Source: Frateuria_A sp051900535 (lineage in GTDB: Bacteria; Pseudomonadota; Gammaproteobacteria; Xanthomonadales; Rhodanobacteraceae). From it: DNA of 64,000 bases. Shown here piece by piece: positions 27,507 to 35,907 of the stretch; within the stretch, counting starts at the first letter, position 1, and every line of letters starts with the position of its first letter. The position numbers and the translations under genes were made by a program. Below the pieces are notes generated by a model. The model worked only from the letters and a program-made list of their open reading frames with translations. It did not search any database and was not told the origin of the DNA. The stretch covers positions 620,001 through 684,000 of the forward strand of contig NZ_JBHZGI010000001.1 in NCBI RefSeq assembly GCF_051900535.1, in the 5' to 3' direction.

Positions 27507-28144
27507 AGCGCGCCGATATCGTCGAACTGTTCACGCGCCTGCGCGAGCTCAATCCCCACCCCACCACGGAGCTGGAATACCGCACGCCCTTCGAACTACT
27601 GGTGGCGGTGGTGCTCTCGGCGCAGGCCACCGACGTGGGTGTCAACAAGGCGACCCGCAAGCTGTACCCGAAAGCCAATACACCGCAGGCGATCCTGGCG
27701 CTGGGCGAGGAAGGCCTGAAGCGCTACATCAGCACGATCGGCCTGTTCAACGCCAAGGCGAAGAACGTGATCGCGCTGTGCCGTATCCTCATCGAGCAGC
27801 ATGGCGGCGAGGTGCCGCGCACGCGCGAAGCGCTGGAAGCCCTTCCGGGTGTTGGCCGCAAGACCGCCAACGTGGTGCTCAATACCGCCTTCGGCGAGCC
27901 CACCATCGCGGTGGACACGCACATCTTCCGCGTCTCCAACCGCACCGGCCTCGCGCCCGGCAAGGACGTGCGCGCGGTCGAGGACAAGCTGGAAAAAGTG
28001 GTGCCGGCCGAGTTCAAGAAGGACGCCCATCACTGGCTGATCCTGCACGGCCGCTACGTGTGCAAGGCACGCAAGCCTGACTGCCCGATCTGCCCGATCC
28101 GCGACCTCTGCAAATACAGGCACAAAACGCCTCCCGCGCAGTAG
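27503..28144 (+). CDS. nth: Endonuclease III
   Basis: The 213-residue base-excision glycosylase/AP-lyase removes oxidised pyrimidines. The helix-hairpin-helix LPGVGRKTANVV carries the catalytic Lys, VDTHIFRVSNR carries the catalytic Asp, and the C-terminal Cys-x6-Cys-x2-Cys-x5-Cys pattern binds 4Fe-4S. ATG 27503 overlaps the upstream stop (ATGA), which fixes the start and indicates coupling to the ferredoxin gene. Confidence 0.96.
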   Translation: MKRADIVELFTRLRELNPHPTTELEYRTPFELLVAVVLSAQATDVGVNKATRKLYPKANTPQAILALGEEGLKRYISTIGLFNAKAKNVIALCRILIEQHGGEVPRTREALEALPGVGRKTANVVLNTAFGEPTIAVDTHIFRVSNRTGLAPGKDVRAVEDKLEKVVPAEFKKDAHHWLILHGRYVCKARKPDCPICPIRDLCKYRHKTPPAQ

Positions 28145-28171
28145 GCCATAGGGTCGGCTGCGAAAGCCGGC

Positions 28172-28972
28172 TCAGGCGACGTGCGTCAGCGAGCGGTAGA
28201 GCATGTAGATCGCCACGACCACGATCACGCCGGCGAAGACCATGTTGAGCGCACCGCGCGTACCGGCCAGGCGACGCGCGCCCAGGGCGCCCAGCCAGCC
28301 GCCGATCACGCCACCGCCGATGAACTCCGCCGCGATGCGCCAGTCGACCAGGCCCGATGCCGCGTAGTTGCCCGCGGTGGTCGCCGCGAAGGTGCCGACG
28401 GAGAACAGCGAGGTGCCGATCGCGTTGATGATCTCCATGCCGCTGGCGAACATCAGCCCGGGCACGATCAGGAAGCCGCCGCCGATCCCGAAGAACCCGG
28501 CCAGGCCGCCAGCGCCGATGCCGACTGCGCCCAGCCGCGGCAGGGTATTGGGCAATGGATAGCGATCCGCCGCCCCGTCGCGTCGCCCGCGCAACATCAG
28601 GAACGCCACCACCAGCATCAGCAACGCGAACAACGCCAGCAGCCGGTGGCCGTCCATCGCCTTGCCCACGCTCGATCCCAGCCAGGCGCCGAGCACGCCG
28701 GCCGCGGCGAACACGAATCCCGCACGCCAGCGCACGTGGCCGGCGCGCGCGTGCGGCAGCAGGTTGGCGAAGGCGTTGGCCGATACGGCCACCGCGCTGG
28801 TGCCGATCGCCAGGTGCGGATCGCGCACGCCGACGACGTACAGCAGCAGCGGCGTGGCCAAAATCGACCCGCCTCCGCCGATGAGCGCAAGCGAAAACCC
28901 CACGGCAGAGCCGCACAGCACGGCCAGCAGTTCGCCGATCCCCGGCACCAGGCTCACGGGGTCGTCCAACAA
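28172..28972 (-). CDS. TauE/SafE family membrane transporter
   Basis: A 266-residue inner-membrane protein with about eight hydrophobic segments in two homologous halves, typical of TauE/SafE sulfite or organosulfonate exporters. Gly-rich motifs GFSLALIGGGGSILATP and GGLAGFFGIGGGFLIVPG mark each half. The start is uncertain: TTG 28972 gives the full N-terminal helix and GTG 28957 is an alternative. It follows a DUF442 gene after 27 bp, a pairing seen in sulfide/persulfide detoxification loci, so sulfite export is the best guess. Confidence 0.85.
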   Translation of the reverse strand: MLDDPVSLVPGIGELLAVLCGSAVGFSLALIGGGGSILATPLLLYVVGVRDPHLAIGTSAVAVSANAFANLLPHARAGHVRWRAGFVFAAAGVLGAWLGSSVGKAMDGHRLLALFALLMLVVAFLMLRGRRDGAADRYPLPNTLPRLGAVGIGAGGLAGFFGIGGGFLIVPGLMFASGMEIINAIGTSLFSVGTFAATTAGNYAASGLVDWRIAAEFIGGGVIGGWLGALGARRLAGTRGALNMVFAGVIVVVAIYMLYRSLTHVA

Positions 28973-28999
28973 CAGGTCAGGTGGCCGGAGCTCGTCGGA

Positions 29000-29425
29000 T
29001 CAGGCATGCCGCATCGCCCGCAGCCGTGGCGCGAGGGCCGCGATGTCATAGCCCGCCCCGCCGGCCGCCTTCACGATCGCATCGGCGTCGCCGGCGCGCG
29101 CCGCCTGCAGCGCCCACAGCGTGGTCGAACGCGTGCCGGTGCGGCAGAACGCCAGCACCGGCATGGGCAGTTCCGCCATCGCCTGGGCCATGGCCTCGAT
29201 GACAGCGGCCCCGTACTGCCCGGGCACGACGGGGATGTCGCGATAGGCCAGTCCGTGCGCGGCGGCGGCCTGCGCCATCTCGACACCGGACGGTTGATCG
29301 TCCGCTTCCCCGTCCGGCCGGTTGTTGATCACGCTGCGGAACCCCGCAGCTTCGAGGTCGGCCATTTCGCCGGGCAGGACCTGCGGCGACACGCTGATCT
29401 GGTCGGTCAGCTTGCGGATATGCAT
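29000..29425 (-). CDS. DUF442/TIGR01244 sulfur-transferase or phosphatase-like protein
   Basis: A 141-residue protein with the DUF442 (Blh N-terminal, TIGR01244) fold related to dual-specificity phosphatases. The active loop CRTGTRS matches Cys-x5-Arg. In Blh-type proteins this domain is fused to a persulfide dioxygenase; here it stands alone. ATG 29425 has an AGGAG site 7 bp upstream that lies in repeat-like sequence. The following TauE-type gene suggests a sulfur role rather than dephosphorylation. Confidence 0.84.
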   Translation of the reverse strand: MHIRKLTDQISVSPQVLPGEMADLEAAGFRSVINNRPDGEADDQPSGVEMAQAAAAHGLAYRDIPVVPGQYGAAVIEAMAQAMAELPMPVLAFCRTGTRSTTLWALQAARAGDADAIVKAAGGAGYDIAALAPRLRAMRHA

Positions 29426-29464
29426 CGAGCGCTCCTGTGGTCGACGATGAAGGCAAGTCGCTTC

Positions 29465-29541
29465 TCGCAGGAACCCGCTTGCGTGGTGATACCCCGGGCT
29501 CCGTTGGCGCATCAGCGAATCGCCACGCGCGGCTCCTGCGA
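29465..29541. repeat. Imperfect REP-like pair
   Basis: TCGCAGGAACCCGCTTGCG (29465 onward) and, inverted, CCACGCGCGGCTCCTGCGA (29523-29541). It lies between the DUF442 gene and the porin terminator. Confidence 0.5.
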
Positions 29542-29559
29542 AGACAACCTGGCAACCCT

Positions 29560-29593
29560 CAAAAAAATAACGGCGGGCTTGCGGCCCGCCGTT
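29560..29593 (-). terminator. Intrinsic terminator of the porin gene
   Basis: Stem AACGGCGGGC/GCCCGCCGTT (29569-29578 with 29584-29593), followed on the minus strand by ATTTTTTTG. It lies about 110 bp past the porin stop. Confidence 0.88.
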
Positions 29594-29701
29594 GTCCCTC
29601 CCTGGGTAGAACTCCCTTCCGATAACCACTCCTTGACACGCGGCTAATGATCCACGGGCCGCGTGAAGGTTTGTTCAAGATGCGCCAAACGTAGCGCCCG
29701 C

Positions 29702-30955
29702 CTAGAACGCGACCTCGCCGAACACGCCGATTTCGTTCGTCTTGACGTTTTGTACATGCGGCGGCACCGGATCGGCGACCGAGTGTTCGGCCTTCTCGTG
29801 CTTCCACACCGCGGCCAGCTTGAAGCCCTTGGTGACCTGGTACTGCAGGCCGAGGTTGTAGTAGACGTCCTTGGCGCCGTCGTCCAGGTCCTTGCTCAGC
29901 TTGGCGTTGTCGTAGCGGGCGAACAGTGCGACGTCGTCGGTGAGCGCCACCGAGCCCCACAGCGAGTAGCCGTCGGCCTTGTCCTCGACCGGGCTCAGAA
30001 CCAGGTTGCCCCAGTTCTTCGCGGTGAAGTACTCGGCACCCACGCGCACCTTCTTGTCCTGGTAGGCCACCATCACGTCGCCGCGCTGGGCGGTCTGCGG
30101 GGCGTTGAGGTTCTCGGTTTCCTTGCCCAGGTGGCCGCTGTAGCCGCCGACGGCGACGATCATGCCGTCGAACGGAACGAAGCCCACGCGACCTTCGATG
30201 TCCACGCCCTTGCTGCGGCTGGGGTTCTTGTAGCCGCCGCCGTTGACCACCGACACCGCGTAGTTGGCGACCTTGTTCGCGCCCAGGTCACCACCCAGGT
30301 GCAGGCCCCAGTCGGCCGAGTTGCCGTACTTCAGGCGGTCGGTCAGGGTGTTCTCGACGTAGCGGAAGCCGTAGTAGCTCTCCACGAACGGAATCCAGGG
30401 CATGTCCGCCGAACCGATGCGCAGCACCGCCGCCTGGTCGAACTTGCCCTGCACGTAGGCCTTCTTGACGAACAGGTTGGTCTCGCCGTCGGCGCTGACG
30501 TAGTTGAAGTCGGTGGTGAGGTTGGCCGACCAGATGTCGTTGAACTGGTGGTCCACGCCCAGGTAGAAGCGCTTGACGTCCAGGCCCGTGCCGGAAGCGT
30601 CGGTCTTGCCCGTGTCGCTGTTCTTCTGGTCGATGTTGCTGAAATCGAAATACATCTTGCCGGAGAACTTGGTGTCGGCCAGCGCCTTGTCCAGCGACGA
30701 GGCCGAGCTGGCCTGCGTCTTTTGCAGCGCCTCGATGTTCTGGCCGGTACTCACATTGATGTCGGACTGCGCATCGGTGCGCTGTTCCAGCTCGTCCATC
30801 TTGGCCTGCAAGGCGGCCAGCTGGGCCTTGAGCTGCTCGACCTCGGCGCTGCGCGCAGAGGACTGCGCATCCTGCGGGACCGGTGCCGCGTGCACGCCGG
30901 CGGCTGCCAGGCCCAGACCGGCGGCGATCGCCACCACGAGCATCTTCGAACGCAT
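29702..30955 (-). CDS. OprP/OprO-type phosphate-selective porin
   Basis: A 417-residue outer-membrane porin. A signal peptide ends at GVHAAP (about residue 23). A coiled-coil region rich in Leu/Glu/Gln covers about 32-75 (EQLKAQLAALQAKMDELEQ), then a 16-strand-type beta-barrel with the terminal phenylalanine expected for BAM insertion (FGEVAF). The OprP/O porin family segment FSGKMYFDFSNID begins the barrel. ATG 30955 is chosen for the signal peptide and GGAGAG site. A candidate Pho box is upstream and pst genes are close by, supporting phosphate uptake. Confidence 0.9.
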   Translation of the reverse strand: MRSKMLVVAIAAGLGLAAAGVHAAPVPQDAQSSARSAEVEQLKAQLAALQAKMDELEQRTDAQSDINVSTGQNIEALQKTQASSASSLDKALADTKFSGKMYFDFSNIDQKNSDTGKTDASGTGLDVKRFYLGVDHQFNDIWSANLTTDFNYVSADGETNLFVKKAYVQGKFDQAAVLRIGSADMPWIPFVESYYGFRYVENTLTDRLKYGNSADWGLHLGGDLGANKVANYAVSVVNGGGYKNPSRSKGVDIEGRVGFVPFDGMIVAVGGYSGHLGKETENLNAPQTAQRGDVMVAYQDKKVRVGAEYFTAKNWGNLVLSPVEDKADGYSLWGSVALTDDVALFARYDNAKLSKDLDDGAKDVYYNLGLQYQVTKGFKLAAVWKHEKAEHSVADPVPPHVQNVKTNEIGVFGEVAF

Positions 30956-31047
30956 GTAATTCTCTCCACTGTTGGTAGGAACCACTCGACCGCCCCCTTC
31001 GATCCTGGATGGCCAAGCAGGGACAGGCGGCAGGATGCGGCCCTTCG

Positions 31048-31076
31048 TTTACGGTTCCGTGCCGGTTGCATGACAG
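31048..31076 (-). promoter_or_regulatory. Candidate Pho box upstream of the porin gene
   Basis: On the minus strand a perfect CTGTCAT (31076-31070) is followed at 11-bp spacing by CCGGCAC and CCGTAAA, each 4/7 to the PhoB half-site. It lies about 95 bp before the porin ATG. Confidence 0.45.
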
Positions 31077-31138
31077 AACGAAGACAGTGCGCATCGGAAT
31101 GCAGACGCGGACTTCGCGAGAGCCCCGCCGGGCGCTGA

Positions 31139-31144
31139 TATGCT
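31139..31144 (+). promoter_or_regulatory. -10 box of rnt, positioned for a leaderless transcript
   Basis: TATGCT, then TCGTCG, then the rnt ATG. No clear -35. Confidence 0.35.
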
Positions 31145-31150
31145 TCGTCG

Positions 31151-31810
31151 ATGGAATACGTAAGCAACAGCATGGCCGCCCGCATGTGCCAGCGGTTCCG
31201 CGGCTTCATGCCGGTGATCGTGGACGTGGAGACCGGCGGCTTCGATGCCGAGCACGACGCACTGCTGGAGATCGCCGTGGTCACCCTGGCGATGGACGGC
31301 GAAGGCTACCTGCACCCGCGCGCCCCGGTGTTCACGCACGTCGAGCCTTTCCCCGGCGCCCGCATCGACCCGCGCTCACTGGAGATCACCGGTATCGACC
31401 CGGACAACCCGTTGCGCGGCGCGCTCTCCGAACGGCAGGCGCTGGACCACGTGTTCAATCCGGTCCGCCAGGCCATGCGCGAGAGCGAGTGCCAGCGCGC
31501 CGTGCTGGTCGGCCACAACGCGGCTTTCGACCTGGCCTTCCTCAACGCGGCCGTGCGCCGCTGCGGGCACAAGCGCAACCCGTTCCATCCCTTCAGCTGT
31601 TTCGACACGGCCACCCTGAGCGGCCTGGCCTACGGACAGACCGTGCTGAGCAAGGCGGTGCAGGCAGCTGGCCACGCGTTCGACGGTCGCGAGGCGCATT
31701 CGGCCATCTATGACGCCGAGCGCACGGCGGAACTGTTCTGCTCGATCGTCAACCGCTGGCGGCGGCTGGAAACGCTCGAGCGCGACCGGGTCGGACTGAC
31801 GCTGATCTGA
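31151..31810 (+). CDS. rnt: Ribonuclease T
   Basis: A 219-residue DEDDh 3'-5' exonuclease that trims tRNA CCA ends and stable RNAs. The exonuclease motifs are clear: VDVETGGFD (Exo I), GHNAAFDLAFL (Exo II) and HSAIYDAERTAELF (Exo III, with His and Asp). It closely follows the E. coli enzyme, including RNPFHPF. Starts at codons 8 or 12 are possible; ATG 31151 is kept because a -10 box stands just upstream. It lies between the divergent porin gene and pstS. Confidence 0.96.
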   Translation: MEYVSNSMAARMCQRFRGFMPVIVDVETGGFDAEHDALLEIAVVTLAMDGEGYLHPRAPVFTHVEPFPGARIDPRSLEITGIDPDNPLRGALSERQALDHVFNPVRQAMRESECQRAVLVGHNAAFDLAFLNAAVRRCGHKRNPFHPFSCFDTATLSGLAYGQTVLSKAVQAAGHAFDGREAHSAIYDAERTAELFCSIVNRWRRLETLERDRVGLTLI

Positions 31811-31836
31811 CCGCTTTCATGACAGCCGGATGCGGC

Positions 31837-31865
31837 GTGTCATCACGCTGAAACATTCATCTCAT
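31837..31865 (+). promoter_or_regulatory. Candidate Pho box upstream of pstS
   Basis: GTGTCAT (31837), CTGAAAC (31848) and ATCTCAT (31859) are spaced exactly 11 bp apart, as PhoB half-sites are. Matches to CTGTCAT are 6/7, 4/7 and 5/7. Confidence 0.5.
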
Positions 31866-31941
31866 CTCATTGCAACACCGCTGACCTCAAATGCGGCCGC
31901 CGGGAATCCGCCCGCGACGCACACTTCCAAGAGGACCGACC

Positions 31942-32979
31942 GTGTTGAAAGCAACCACCACCGTTTCCCGCTTCGGTACGGCTGCCGTACTGGCTGCCGC
32001 CACGCTGCTGGGTGCCAACGGCGCCCAGGCGACCGACATCACCGGCGCCGGTTCGAGCTTCGTCTACCCGGTGCTGTCGCGCTGGTCGGCGAGCTATGCC
32101 GAGAAGACCGGCAACCACCTGAACTACCAGTCGGTCGGCTCCGGCGCCGGCATCGCGCAGATCAAGGAAGGCACCATCGATTTCGGCGCCTCCGATGCGC
32201 CGATGAAGGCCGAGGACCTGCAGAAATTCGGACTGGGCCAGTTCCCGGTAGTGGTCGGCGGCATCGTGCCGGTGGTCAACATCGCCGGTGTGCAGGCCGG
32301 CCAGGTCAAGCTCGACGGCGCGACGCTGGCTGACATCTTCCTGGGCAAGATCAGGAACTGGAACGACCCGAAGATCGCCGCGCTCAACAGCGGGCTCAAG
32401 TTGCCGGCCGGCAAGATCACCGTCGTGCACCGCTCCGACGGTTCAGGCACCTCGTTCAACTTCACCAACTACCTGTCCAAGGTCAGCACCGAGTGGGCCA
32501 GCCAGGTCAAGTTCGGCACCTCGGTCGACTGGCCGACCGGCGTAGGCGGCAAGGGCAACGAGGGCGTGTCGCAGTACGTCAAGCAGATCAAGGGTTCGAT
32601 CGGCTACGTCGAATACGCCTACGCGGTGAAGAACAAGATCAGCTGGGTCGACCTGAAGAACGCCGCCGGCAATGTGGTCGCTCCCAGCGCCGACAGCTTC
32701 GCCGCCGCGGCCAGCACCGCCGACTGGGCCAGCGCGAAGGACTTCAACCTGATCATGACCAACGCCCCGGGCGCCAAGGCATGGCCGATCACCGCGACCA
32801 CCTGGGTGATCATGTACAAGCAGCCGAAGAACGCCGAGCACAGCAAGGTCGCCTTCGACTTCTTCAAGTGGGCGCTGGAGAACGGCCAGGACCAGGCCGC
32901 CGCGCTGGACTACGTGCCGCTGCCGCAGAGCCTGGTGCAGAAGATCGAGGCCTACTGGGCGTCGGAATACAAGCACTGA
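31942..32979 (+). CDS. pstS: Phosphate ABC transporter substrate-binding protein PstS
   Basis: A 345-residue periplasmic phosphate-binding protein. A signal peptide ends at AQATD (about residue 30). Phosphate-binding loops TGAGSSFVYPV and HRSDGSGTSFNFTNYL are present. I chose GTG 31942, which has an AAGAGGA site and begins the signal peptide; the open frame upstream has no better start. It heads the pstSCAB-phoU operon behind a candidate Pho box, and several hairpins before pstC may lower expression of the later genes. Confidence 0.96.
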   Translation: MLKATTTVSRFGTAAVLAAATLLGANGAQATDITGAGSSFVYPVLSRWSASYAEKTGNHLNYQSVGSGAGIAQIKEGTIDFGASDAPMKAEDLQKFGLGQFPVVVGGIVPVVNIAGVQAGQVKLDGATLADIFLGKIRNWNDPKIAALNSGLKLPAGKITVVHRSDGSGTSFNFTNYLSKVSTEWASQVKFGTSVDWPTGVGGKGNEGVSQYVKQIKGSIGYVEYAYAVKNKISWVDLKNAAGNVVAPSADSFAAAASTADWASAKDFNLIMTNAPGAKAWPITATTWVIMYKQPKNAEHSKVAFDFFKWALENGQDQAAALDYVPLPQSLVQKIEAYWASEYKH

Positions 32980-32991
32980 GCGATGACCGTT

Positions 32992-33063
32992 GCCCTCCCC
33001 TGTTCCGCGGGGAGGGCGCCGGCAAGGCCGATGGGGGCGATCCTGGCGATACGCCCCCATCGG
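32992..33063 (+). repeat. Tandem hairpins between pstS and pstC
   Basis: GCCCTCCCC pairs with GGGGAGGGC (33009-33017), and a 12-bp perfect stem, CCGATGGGGGCG (33028-33039) with its complement (33052-33063), follows. No T-tract. These could protect the pstS mRNA or dampen downstream transcription. Confidence 0.6.
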
Positions 33064-33133
33064 TCTTCCTGCCCCCAACGCGGGGGACGCAACAGCACCC
33101 TTCGCCTTTGACCCGCACGGCTGATCCCTACTG

Positions 33134-34141
33134 ATGTCCACTATCCCCGCTTCCGTCGCGCCCGAACAACGGGCAAGCCACGACGCCCGCCACGATCGCC
33201 TGTTCGCCGGCCTGCTCAAGGCCTGCGCGATGATCGTCCTGGCGGCGCTGCTGGGCGCGGCGTTCGCTACGCTGTGGGGTGGCCGCGAGGCGTTCGGCAC
33301 GTTCGGCTGGCACTTCCTCACCAGCTCCGCGTGGGACCCCAGCAGCCAGGAGTACGGCGCACTGGTGCCGGTCTACGGCACGCTGGCGACCTCGTTCATC
33401 GCGCTGCTGATTGCGGTGCCCGTGAGCTTCGGCATCGCCCTGTATCTTTCGGAAGTCGCGCCGCGCTGGCTGCGCACGCCGGTCGCCTCGGCGATCGAGC
33501 TGCTGGCAGGCATCCCTTCGATCATCTACGGCATGTGGGGCCTGTTCGTCTTCGCGCCCTTCTTCGCCGAACACATCAAGCCCTGGCTGACCAATTACCT
33601 GGGCAACAACCCCGATGACAACAATCCTTCCTGGATCGCCACGCATGTGCCGTTCGTTGGCAAGATGTTCGCCAGCGACTACCCGTTCGGCGCCAGCATC
33701 CTGGTGGCCGGCATCGTGTTGGCGATCATGATCATCCCGTTCATTTCATCGGTGATGCGCGAGGTGTTCCAGACCGTGCCCACGCGCCTGAAGGAGTCGG
33801 CCTATGCACTGGGCTCGAGCACCTGGGAGGTGTCCTGGGACATCGTGTTGCCGTACACGCGCTCGGCGGTGATCGGCGGCATCTTCCTGGGGCTGGGCCG
33901 CGCGTTGGGCGAGACGATGGCGGTGACCTTCGTGCTCGGCAACGCGATGGACCTTTCGGCCTCGCTGCTCGACCCGGGCGCCTCGATCGCCTCGACCATC
34001 GCCAACCAGTTCAGCGAGGCGGTGGGCCTGCAGAAATCCGCGCTGATGGCGCTGGCCTTCCTGCTGTTCGTGGTGACCTTCTTCGTGCTGCTGATCGCGC
34101 GGCTGATGCTGCGCCGACTGGCCAGCCGGGAGGGCCGCTGA
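33134..34141 (+). CDS. pstC: Phosphate ABC transporter permease PstC
   Basis: A 335-residue inner-membrane permease subunit. Six main membrane segments are evident after a cytoplasmic N-terminus. The family segment LLAGIPSIIYGMWGL and the EAA loop (ESAYALGSSTWEVSWDIVLP) that contacts PstB are present. It ends in TGATG, overlapping pstA by 1 bp. Confidence 0.96.
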   Translation: MSTIPASVAPEQRASHDARHDRLFAGLLKACAMIVLAALLGAAFATLWGGREAFGTFGWHFLTSSAWDPSSQEYGALVPVYGTLATSFIALLIAVPVSFGIALYLSEVAPRWLRTPVASAIELLAGIPSIIYGMWGLFVFAPFFAEHIKPWLTNYLGNNPDDNNPSWIATHVPFVGKMFASDYPFGASILVAGIVLAIMIIPFISSVMREVFQTVPTRLKESAYALGSSTWEVSWDIVLPYTRSAVIGGIFLGLGRALGETMAVTFVLGNAMDLSASLLDPGASIASTIANQFSEAVGLQKSALMALAFLLFVVTFFVLLIARLMLRRLASREGR

Positions 34142-35004
34142 TGGACATGCTGTACCTGCGTCGCCGCCTGACCAACGCGCTGGCGCTCATCCTCAGCACG
34201 CTCGCCACGCTGATCGGCCTGGCGTTCCTCGCCTGGATCCTGTGGGAAACCCTGCGCCAGGGGATCGCCGCGCTCGATCTGAAGCTGTTCACCAAGATCA
34301 CCGCCTACGGCGACCAGGGCGGCCTGGCCAATGCGATGGTCGGCAGCCTGATCATCAACTTCGTCGGCATCGCCATCGCCACGCCGATCGGCGTGCTTGC
34401 CGGAACGTGGCTGGCCGAGTACGCCAATCGCACGCGACTGGGCGAGACCGTCCGCTTCCTGAACGACATCCTGCTTTCCGCTCCCTCGATCGTGATGGGC
34501 CTGTTCGTCTACACCATCATCGTGTTGCCGAGCACCGCGCTGACCCACGGCAACACCACGTTCTCCGGGTTTGCCGGCGGCATGGCGCTGGCGCTGATCG
34601 CGTTGCCGGTGATCGTGCGCACCACCGACGAGATGCTGCGGCTGGTGCCCTCGACGCTCCGCGAGGCGGCGCTCTCGCTGGGCGTGCCGCAGTGGAAGCT
34701 GACCTCGCAGATCCTGCTGCGCGCCGCGCGTTCGGGCATCGTCACCGGCGTGCTGCTGGCCCTGGCGCGCATCAGCGGCGAAACCGCGCCGCTGCTGTTC
34801 ACCGCCTTCGGCAACAACTTCATGACGCTCAACCCGCTGGACAAGATGTCCAGCCTGCCCCAGGTGATCTACCAGTACGCCAACGACCCCGGCGAGGCGA
34901 TGCATGCGCTGGCCTGGGCCGGCGCCTTCGTGGTCACGCTGTTCGTGCTGCTGCTCAGCCTCGCCTCCCGCCTGCTGTTTACCCGCAAGGTGTCACATGA
35001 CTAG
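34141..35004 (+). CDS. pstA: Phosphate ABC transporter permease PstA
   Basis: A 287-residue partner permease of PstC. The EAA-type loop reads REAALSLGVPQWKLTSQILL, and SAPSIVMGLFVY is a family segment. It overlaps pstC by 1 bp and pstB by 8 bp, indicating a single coupled operon. Confidence 0.96.
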   Translation: MDMLYLRRRLTNALALILSTLATLIGLAFLAWILWETLRQGIAALDLKLFTKITAYGDQGGLANAMVGSLIINFVGIAIATPIGVLAGTWLAEYANRTRLGETVRFLNDILLSAPSIVMGLFVYTIIVLPSTALTHGNTTFSGFAGGMALALIALPVIVRTTDEMLRLVPSTLREAALSLGVPQWKLTSQILLRAARSGIVTGVLLALARISGETAPLLFTAFGNNFMTLNPLDKMSSLPQVIYQYANDPGEAMHALAWAGAFVVTLFVLLLSLASRLLFTRKVSHD

Positions 35005-35815
35005 TGGTTCCATGAATTCGGCCGCCCTCGCCCTTGCGCCTTCGATGGCGCCGCCCGCGACCGAGCCCAAGCTCAAGGTCCGCGACCTGAATTTCCATTA
35101 CGACAGCTTCCATGCGCTGAAGAACATCGCCATGGACGTCCCCGAGAAGCAGGTCACGGCGATCATCGGCCCTTCCGGCTGCGGCAAGTCCACGCTGCTG
35201 CGCATCTTCAACCGCATCTACGCGATCTATCCGAAGCTCAAGGCGACCGGTTCCATCGAACTTGATGGCGAGAACATCCTCGACCCGCGCTATTCGCTCA
35301 ACCGCCTGCGCAGCAAGGTCGGCATGGTGTTCCAGAAGCCGGTGCCGTTCCCGATGACGATCTTCGAGAACGTCGCCTATGGCATCCGCCACCACGAGCG
35401 GCTGTCCAAGGCCGACATGGAGGCGCGCGTGGAGCAGGCCCTGCGCGGCGCGGCGCTGTGGGACGAGGTGAAGGACAAGCTCAAGCAGAATGCGCTTGGC
35501 CTTTCCGGCGGCCAGCAGCAGCGACTGTGCATCGCGCGCGCGATCGCGCTGCGTCCCGAGGTGCTGCTGCTGGACGAACCGACCTCCGCGCTCGACCCGA
35601 TCGCCACCGGTCGCATCGAGCAGTTGATCGAGGAACTCAAGAGCCAGTTCACCATCGTGATCGTGACCCACAACATGCAGCAGGCCGCGCGCGTATCCGA
35701 CCGCACCGCCTTCATGTACCTGGGCGAGTTGATCGAGTTCGACGAGACCGAGAAGATCTTCACCAAGCCGGGCAAGAAGCAGACCGAGGATTACATCACC
35801 GGACGCTTCGGCTGA
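34997..35815 (+). CDS. pstB: Phosphate ABC transporter ATPase PstB
   Basis: A 272-residue ATPase that energises phosphate import. Walker A GPSGCGKST, signature LSGGQQQRLCIARA, Walker B LLLDEPTSALD and switch His THNMQQAAR are all intact. The start is ATG 34997, overlapping the pstA end by 8 bp with an AAGGTG site; ATG 35012 is a plausible alternative. Confidence 0.96.
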   Translation: MTSGSMNSAALALAPSMAPPATEPKLKVRDLNFHYDSFHALKNIAMDVPEKQVTAIIGPSGCGKSTLLRIFNRIYAIYPKLKATGSIELDGENILDPRYSLNRLRSKVGMVFQKPVPFPMTIFENVAYGIRHHERLSKADMEARVEQALRGAALWDEVKDKLKQNALGLSGGQQQRLCIARAIALRPEVLLLDEPTSALDPIATGRIEQLIEELKSQFTIVIVTHNMQQAARVSDRTAFMYLGELIEFDETEKIFTKPGKKQTEDYITGRFG

Positions 35816-35846
35816 TCCCTGGTACCTGCACCCTGCCCTGACGTCG

Positions 35847-35863
35847 TCCCCGCGCAGCGGGGA
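35847..35863 (+). repeat. Short hairpin between pstB and phoU
   Basis: TCCCCGC, GCA, GCGGGGA. No T-tract. Confidence 0.4.
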
Positions 35864-35907
35864 TGGCGCACGGACACTGCAAACAGCGCGAACACCACGA
35901 GACTCCC

